Assembly: GCA_031267205.1 (NCBI GenBank)
Contig: JAIRZN010000025.1
Coordinates: 1-8,772, forward strand
Direction of reading: 5' to 3'
Source of the DNA: Tannerellaceae bacterium
Lineage (GTDB): Bacteria; Bacteroidota; Bacteroidia; Bacteroidales; Tannerellaceae
DNA: 8,772 bases
Shown here: positions 5,769-8,772 of the stretch, in pieces
Position numbering within the stretch: position 1 is the first letter of the stretch
Layout: each line of letters begins with the position of its first letter
Notes under the pieces: generated by a model
What the model saw: the letters and a program-made list of their open reading frames with translations, nothing else
What the model was told of the DNA's origin: nothing
Database searches by the model: none
Made by a program: the position numbers and the translations under genes

Positions 5769-7082
5769 ATGAAACAAGATGAAATTTCAATACTGTGGCA
5801 ACGTTACATCACAAACTCTCAACAAGGGCATGAACCCTATTTCGACGCCGATGAGATAGATGCTTTACTCGATGACTTTGAAGAAAAAGACGATTATACG
5901 CACTACGAACCCATTCTTAAACTCGGCCTCCGGCTACACCCCGATAGTTACGAGCTGAAAATACGGCAATGCAGGTTACACGTCCATAACGAGGAATACG
6001 AACAAGCGCTGGATTTGCTGGAGTGTGTCGCCAAATTTAGCGATTTGGATGCAGACATGATGCGCCTGGAGTGTTACTGCGCCCTCGACATGTACAATAA
6101 AGTGGTTGAATACATGGAAAAACTCGTTCGGGACAAACATCCGCAGACAAAGGACATCTTCGAGTTCCTGGCCCCGGTAATGAGCGACTTTGACATGATG
6201 ACCGAAGCAAAATCTTTTATCCACTGGGGGTTACAGTTATTCCCTGATGACATGGTGTTGAAAGATGAATTGTGCTACCTCTATGAGTTAGACGGCGACT
6301 ACGAAGAGGCTATCAATACCTGTAACGAACTTATCGACGTGGAGCCTTATTCGTATGACTACTGGTTTACGCTGGGCCGCCTTTATTCGATGACAAACGA
6401 TTTCGACAATGCCATCGACGCCTTTGACTTCGCCCTGACCTGCGACGATTCGGACGAGAACCTGAAGGTGTTGAAGGCCTACTGTCATTTCATGAACGAG
6501 AACTACGAGAAGGCCCTCGAAGTATATACGGAGTTGATCGACAGCGAGGGGGATAAAGATTCGGCTATGCATATAAAAGCCATGATGGCCGAATGTTATA
6601 TCAAACTGGATGACTACGACCGGGCTTACATGGCACTCAGTGAGGTTATAAACATACAGGGTGGCGAAAACCGCGACCCCTCCGTCTATATCAACTTCAT
6701 ACGTGTTTGCCTGCAGACCGACCGGGAAAGCGAAGCCGCGCAAATACTCTCAAAAGCCGCCGACATATTCCCCGACAATGTGCGTATTCTGTCCATGCTG
6801 GCTTTGAATCATATTAAAAACGGAAAAGAAGATTCGGCGATGGAGATAACAAACAAGATACTTCACCGGCTAAGCTCCTTCAGTGATGAAAATGAAGATT
6901 CGGGATTGCCGAGACTATTTACCGAAAACTCCAATATATTCTCGGCTGAAAACCTGAAGAAGATTACCAAGTACTATAAAAAGATTTTCCAGCTCAACTC
7001 CAACGTACCCTTGAAGTACCGCTACATTCTCCCTGAAAACCTTACAAAGGAGTATCTCAAAGACAAGAACAACAGTAACTAA
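5769..7082 (+). CDS. Tetratricopeptide-repeat protein
   Basis: This 437-residue protein is made mostly of TPR-like helix pairs and probably acts as a protein-binding scaffold; its partner is unknown. The N-terminus is acidic (DADEIDALLDDFEEKDDY), with no signal peptide or membrane span, so it is probably cytoplasmic. Repeat-like units include LCYLYELDGDYEEAINTCNELI (about 168-189), YWFTLGRLYSMTNDFDNAIDAFDFAL (about 198-223), KAYCHFMNENYEKALEVYTELI (about 234-255), AECYIKLDDYDRAYMALSEVI (about 273-293) and a C-terminal pair around 305-366 (PDNVRILSMLALNHIKNG). The ATG at 5769 is preferred. The frame is open back to 5586, but that extension lies inside glnS and reads like an out-of-frame shadow. 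It starts 17 nt after glnS and ends 6 nt before the upp stop on the other strand. The tail (YLKDKNNSN) is polar. Confidence 0.85.
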   Translation: MKQDEISILWQRYITNSQQGHEPYFDADEIDALLDDFEEKDDYTHYEPILKLGLRLHPDSYELKIRQCRLHVHNEEYEQALDLLECVAKFSDLDADMMRLECYCALDMYNKVVEYMEKLVRDKHPQTKDIFEFLAPVMSDFDMMTEAKSFIHWGLQLFPDDMVLKDELCYLYELDGDYEEAINTCNELIDVEPYSYDYWFTLGRLYSMTNDFDNAIDAFDFALTCDDSDENLKVLKAYCHFMNENYEKALEVYTELIDSEGDKDSAMHIKAMMAECYIKLDDYDRAYMALSEVINIQGGENRDPSVYINFIRVCLQTDRESEAAQILSKAADIFPDNVRILSMLALNHIKNGKEDSAMEITNKILHRLSSFSDENEDSGLPRLFTENSNIFSAENLKKITKYYKKIFQLNSNVPLKYRYILPENLTKEYLKDKNNSN

Positions 7083-7088
7083 GCGGTT

Positions 7089-7745
7089 TTAATCCTCTTT
7101 CTCGCCGTACGCTAGATCACCAGCGTCGCCCAGTCCGGGCACTATATAGGAATGATCGTCCAGATCATCGTCGACGGCGGCAAGCCAAAGCGTTGTACGT
7201 CCTTCCGGCATGACTTCGCGTATGTACTCCACCGCCTGCCTGCTGGCTATAATCGAGGCGAGATGTATACGAACAGGCTCTCCTTTGGTTTGAAGGGCCT
7301 TGTATGCCATTTCCATAGAGCTACCCGTGGCCAACATAGGGTCGGTTATGACAAGCAACTTATTTGTCAGCGACGGGGAGGCGATGTATTCGATATGGAT
7401 GTCAAAGTTAAGGCGGTCTTTGTATTTGCGGTAAGCCGACACGAAAGCGTTTTCGGCATCGTCCAGATAGCTCAGGAAACCTTGATGATACGGAAGCCCC
7501 GCCCTTAGTATGGTACTAATTACAATCTGCTCGTCCGGCGTATACATGCGGGCCGTACCAAGGGGCGATTTAATATTCCTGGCGGTATACGAAAAGGTTT
7601 TGCTCATCTCGTAAGCCATTATTTCGCCTATGCGTTCGACGTTACGACGGAAGCGCAGGCGGTCTTTCTGTATGTCTACGTCCCTCAACTCGGCTACGAA
7701 CCGGTTTAGTATGCTGTTGGATTCTCCAAGATGTATTACCTTCAT
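7089..7745 (-). CDS. upp: Uracil phosphoribosyltransferase
   Basis: This 218-residue cytoplasmic enzyme of pyrimidine salvage catalyses uracil + PRPP to UMP + PPi. It is a type I phosphoribosyltransferase. Visible motifs are RAGLPYHQG (81-89), the PRPP-binding loop ITDPMLATGSS (133-143) and the uracil-binding C-terminal VPGLGDAGD (202-210). The start at 7745 (MKVIHLGESNSILNRFVAELRD) matches the usual beginning of Bacteroidales homologues. An in-frame ATG at 7793 would add 16 residues that fit no homologue and overlap the promoter. The very acidic tail (AYGEKED) follows the conserved end. It converges on the glnS-TPR unit with 6 nt between stop codons and no hairpin between them, so the 3' ends of the two mRNAs probably overlap. 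Confidence 0.95.
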   Translation of the reverse strand: MKVIHLGESNSILNRFVAELRDVDIQKDRLRFRRNVERIGEIMAYEMSKTFSYTARNIKSPLGTARMYTPDEQIVISTILRAGLPYHQGFLSYLDDAENAFVSAYRKYKDRLNFDIHIEYIASPSLTNKLLVITDPMLATGSSMEMAYKALQTKGEPVRIHLASIIASRQAVEYIREVMPEGRTTLWLAAVDDDLDDHSYIVPGLGDAGDLAYGEKED

Positions 7746-7766
7746 GATCGTTTGTGTATTTTGAGC

Positions 7767-7797
7767 CGAAAGTAAATATATTTCGTTTGTCAAACAA
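7767..7797 (-). promoter_or_regulatory. Probable upp promoter
   Basis: On the − strand, TACTTTCG (7774 down to 7767) differs from TAnnTTTG at one position, and a TTG (7797-7795) lies 20 bp upstream. The predicted start is near 7762, giving a short leader of about 17 nt. The dyad GTTTG-T-CAAAC (7784-7794) lies between the two elements and could bind a regulator, but nothing else supports that. Confidence 0.4.
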
Positions 7798-7830
7798 GCA
7801 TTCCTTTCTTTTTATACTTTAACACTATTA

Positions 7831-7860
7831 ACCGGCTATTTCAAAAAGCAGTCGGTTTTT
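7831..7860 (+). terminator. Weak terminator-like hairpin
   Basis: ACCGGCT (7831-7837) pairs with AGTCGGT (7850-7856) with one G-U pair across a 12-base loop, and a run of T follows (7856-7860). The orientation suits + strand transcripts. No + strand gene lies nearby, so the only transcript it could stop is read-through from the glnS-TPR unit running antisense through upp. Confidence 0.3.
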
Positions 7861-7947
7861 CATTTGTATATTATTTATGTTCATGAAATTACAAATTCGA
7901 TTTTCGATTTTTAAAAAGCTACCTCCTTGTCAAAAAAGAGATAGTTG

Positions 7948-7977
7948 AGCCGCAAACGGGCTTTTATTTTTACTTTT
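7948..7977 (+). terminator. Terminator-like hairpin with T-rich tail
   Basis: AGCC (7948-7951) pairs with GGCT (7959-7962), extended by one G-C pair past a bulge, around CAAA. It is followed by TTTTATTTTTACTTTTT. The stem is short but the T-rich tail is long. Like the previous hairpin it faces + strand transcription and has no adjacent gene on that strand. Confidence 0.35.
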
Positions 7978-8016
7978 TCCCGATTTTCTGTAATACCGCC
8001 TGCCTTCGGTTACCAC

Positions 8017-8427
8017 TCAATTTATGTCCAAGTGACTTATCAAATGTATCCGAATCAATGCCGCTATCGTGGAAAAAGCTTCCATTTGTGCAATATAGAG
8101 CGGATAGAGTTTGTCGGCCACCGCATGAACCCAACGGTTGATGCTTGAGGTAGTGATTTCCACGTCCAGGGCTTTGAATCGCACGGCCTGACGGTACTCG
8201 GAAATATGGTAAAGGAATTTGTCGGCAATGATTTGGCTTAAAAGCGATCCCCCTGCCATACAACCCGGAAGGATGGCAGGCACGGGCGACGCCTGGATAA
8301 TATTGGAGGAAAGAGCGTCCTCTTTCTCTTTCACCATTATTTTGTATATCGGGCGAACGATCCGTTCCACCCAAAACTTCGAGGGCTCCAGCATCAGCCG
8401 TTCGCTCACATCCCGACCTATCGCCAT
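8017..8427 (-). pseudogene. IS66-family transposase (TnpC) remnant
   Basis: The 136-residue frame resembles the middle of an IS66 TnpC transposase: IGRDVSERLMLEPSKFWVERIVRPIYK, then PAILPGCMAGGSLLSQIIADKFLYHISEYRQAVRF, then TTSSINRWVHAVADKLYPLY (about residues 3-112). A full TnpC is around 500 residues. Here the N-terminal coiled region and most of the zinc-finger part are missing. The similarity stops near residue 118 (about 8074), before the expected catalytic Asp (VDET-type) motif, and the frame then closes after unrelated residues at 8017. In-frame stop codons stand just upstream of the ATG (one immediately before it). Both TnpA/TnpB partners are absent and I found no terminal inverted repeats. 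It is therefore a dead fragment of an element that inserted downstream of hisB. Confidence 0.85.
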
Positions 8428-8493
8428 CTATTTATACTTGTATTACACTGCCATACCGGTGATTATGCGTTTTCGGACAGACACTACGTACTT

Positions 8494-8772
8494 TTACACC
8501 ACCCCCTTAGTGCTGGGCAGGTCATAGGCGTAGATGTCCCTTCGTATGGCCATCCTGATGCTGCGGGCGAAGGCCTTGAAGATGCCTTCTATCTTGTGGT
8601 GTTCGTTTGCGCCGCAGGCTTTTATGTTTAGATTCATGCGGGCGGAATCGCTGAGGCTTTTGAAGAAATGGAAGAACATCTCGGTCGGTACGTCGCCGAC
8701 TTTCTCGCGTTTAAAGTCGGCCTCCCACACGAGCCAGGGCCGTCCGCCGAAGTCGAGAGCCACGCTACACAG
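8494..8772 (-). CDS. hisB: Imidazoleglycerol-phosphate dehydratase, C-terminal part
   Basis: These are the last 92 codons of hisB; the 5' part lies beyond the right edge. The enzyme dehydrates imidazole-glycerol-phosphate to imidazole-acetol-phosphate in histidine synthesis and uses Mn2+. Diagnostic sequence includes ALDFGGRPWLVWEADFKREKVGDVPTEMFFHFF and the metal-binding NEHHKIEGIFKAFARSI, ending DIYAYDLPSTKGVV, a normal terminus. Many Bacteroidota carry a longer bifunctional HisB with an N-terminal histidinol-phosphatase; that part is outside the window, so the form cannot be told. hisB is often the last gene of a hisGDCB operon, which would place the operon to the right. No clear terminator follows the stop before the IS66 remnant 66 nt downstream. 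Confidence 0.95.
   Translation of the reverse strand: MCSVALDFGGRPWLVWEADFKREKVGDVPTEMFFHFFKSLSDSARMNLNIKACGANEHHKIEGIFKAFARSIRMAIRRDIYAYDLPSTKGVV

Larger units (their letters stand above)
7746..8073. other. Intergenic stretch between upp and the IS66 remnant
   Basis: This stretch is A/T-rich and without a convincing gene. It holds the upp promoter and two + strand terminator-like hairpins (listed separately). At 7970-8073 there is a short − strand open tail ending DKSLGHKLSGNRRQAVLQKIGKK, in a different frame from the transposase fragment. I cannot assign this tail to IS66 or any other family. It may be what lies beyond a deletion junction. Confidence 0.5.

Noticed and set aside
7746..7793. 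Longer upp start at 7793
   Set aside because: The 16 added residues are not part of known UPRTs and overlap the likely promoter; MKVIHLGE at 7745 is the usual start.

Overview
The window looks like a chromosomal segment of a Bacteroidales (Bacteroidota) bacterium. The evidence is: TAnnTTTG-type −7 promoter elements upstream of ppdK and glnS, almost no Shine-Dalgarno sequences in A/T-rich leaders, and protein sequences (PPDK, UPRT, HisB, an IS66-type transposase fragment) that read like Bacteroides/Parabacteroides homologues. Genus cannot be set from sequence reading alone.

Layout. Positions 1-253 (− strand) hold the 5' end of a gene for an exported or lipid-anchored protein of unknown function. 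Positions 254-1147 are a gene-free stretch of about 0.9 kb. It contains copies of a TGTCTAATTTAAT-type repeat in both orientations, two tight hairpins, a Bacteroidetes-type promoter followed about 110 nt later by a strong intrinsic terminator (a possible small RNA), and a GC-rich block of hairpins that looks like a dispersed intergenic repeat. Next come ppdK (1148-3868, pyruvate phosphate dikinase), an intergenic hairpin, glnS (4048-5751, glutaminyl-tRNA synthetase) and, 17 nt behind glnS, a TPR-repeat protein (5769-7082). All three are on the + strand. upp (7089-7745, − strand, uracil phosphoribosyltransferase) faces them, with only 6 nt between the stop codons. A remnant of an IS66-family transposase (about 8074-8427, − strand) lies between upp and the 3' end of hisB (8494-8772, − strand, imidazoleglycerol-phosphate dehydratase), which runs off the right edge.

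The genes are core metabolism: PEP/pyruvate interconversion, tRNA charging, pyrimidine salvage and histidine synthesis. They show no evidence of forming one pathway. glnS and the TPR gene are probably co-transcribed. I found no defence system, CRISPR array, phage module or evident new multi-gene system. The points most worth a second look are non-coding: the 254-960 region with its nested inverted repeats, operator-like dyad and putative short transcript; the hairpin between ppdK and glnS whose loop is exactly TATCTTTG; and the nearly abutting convergent glnS-TPR/upp pair, with no terminator between them.
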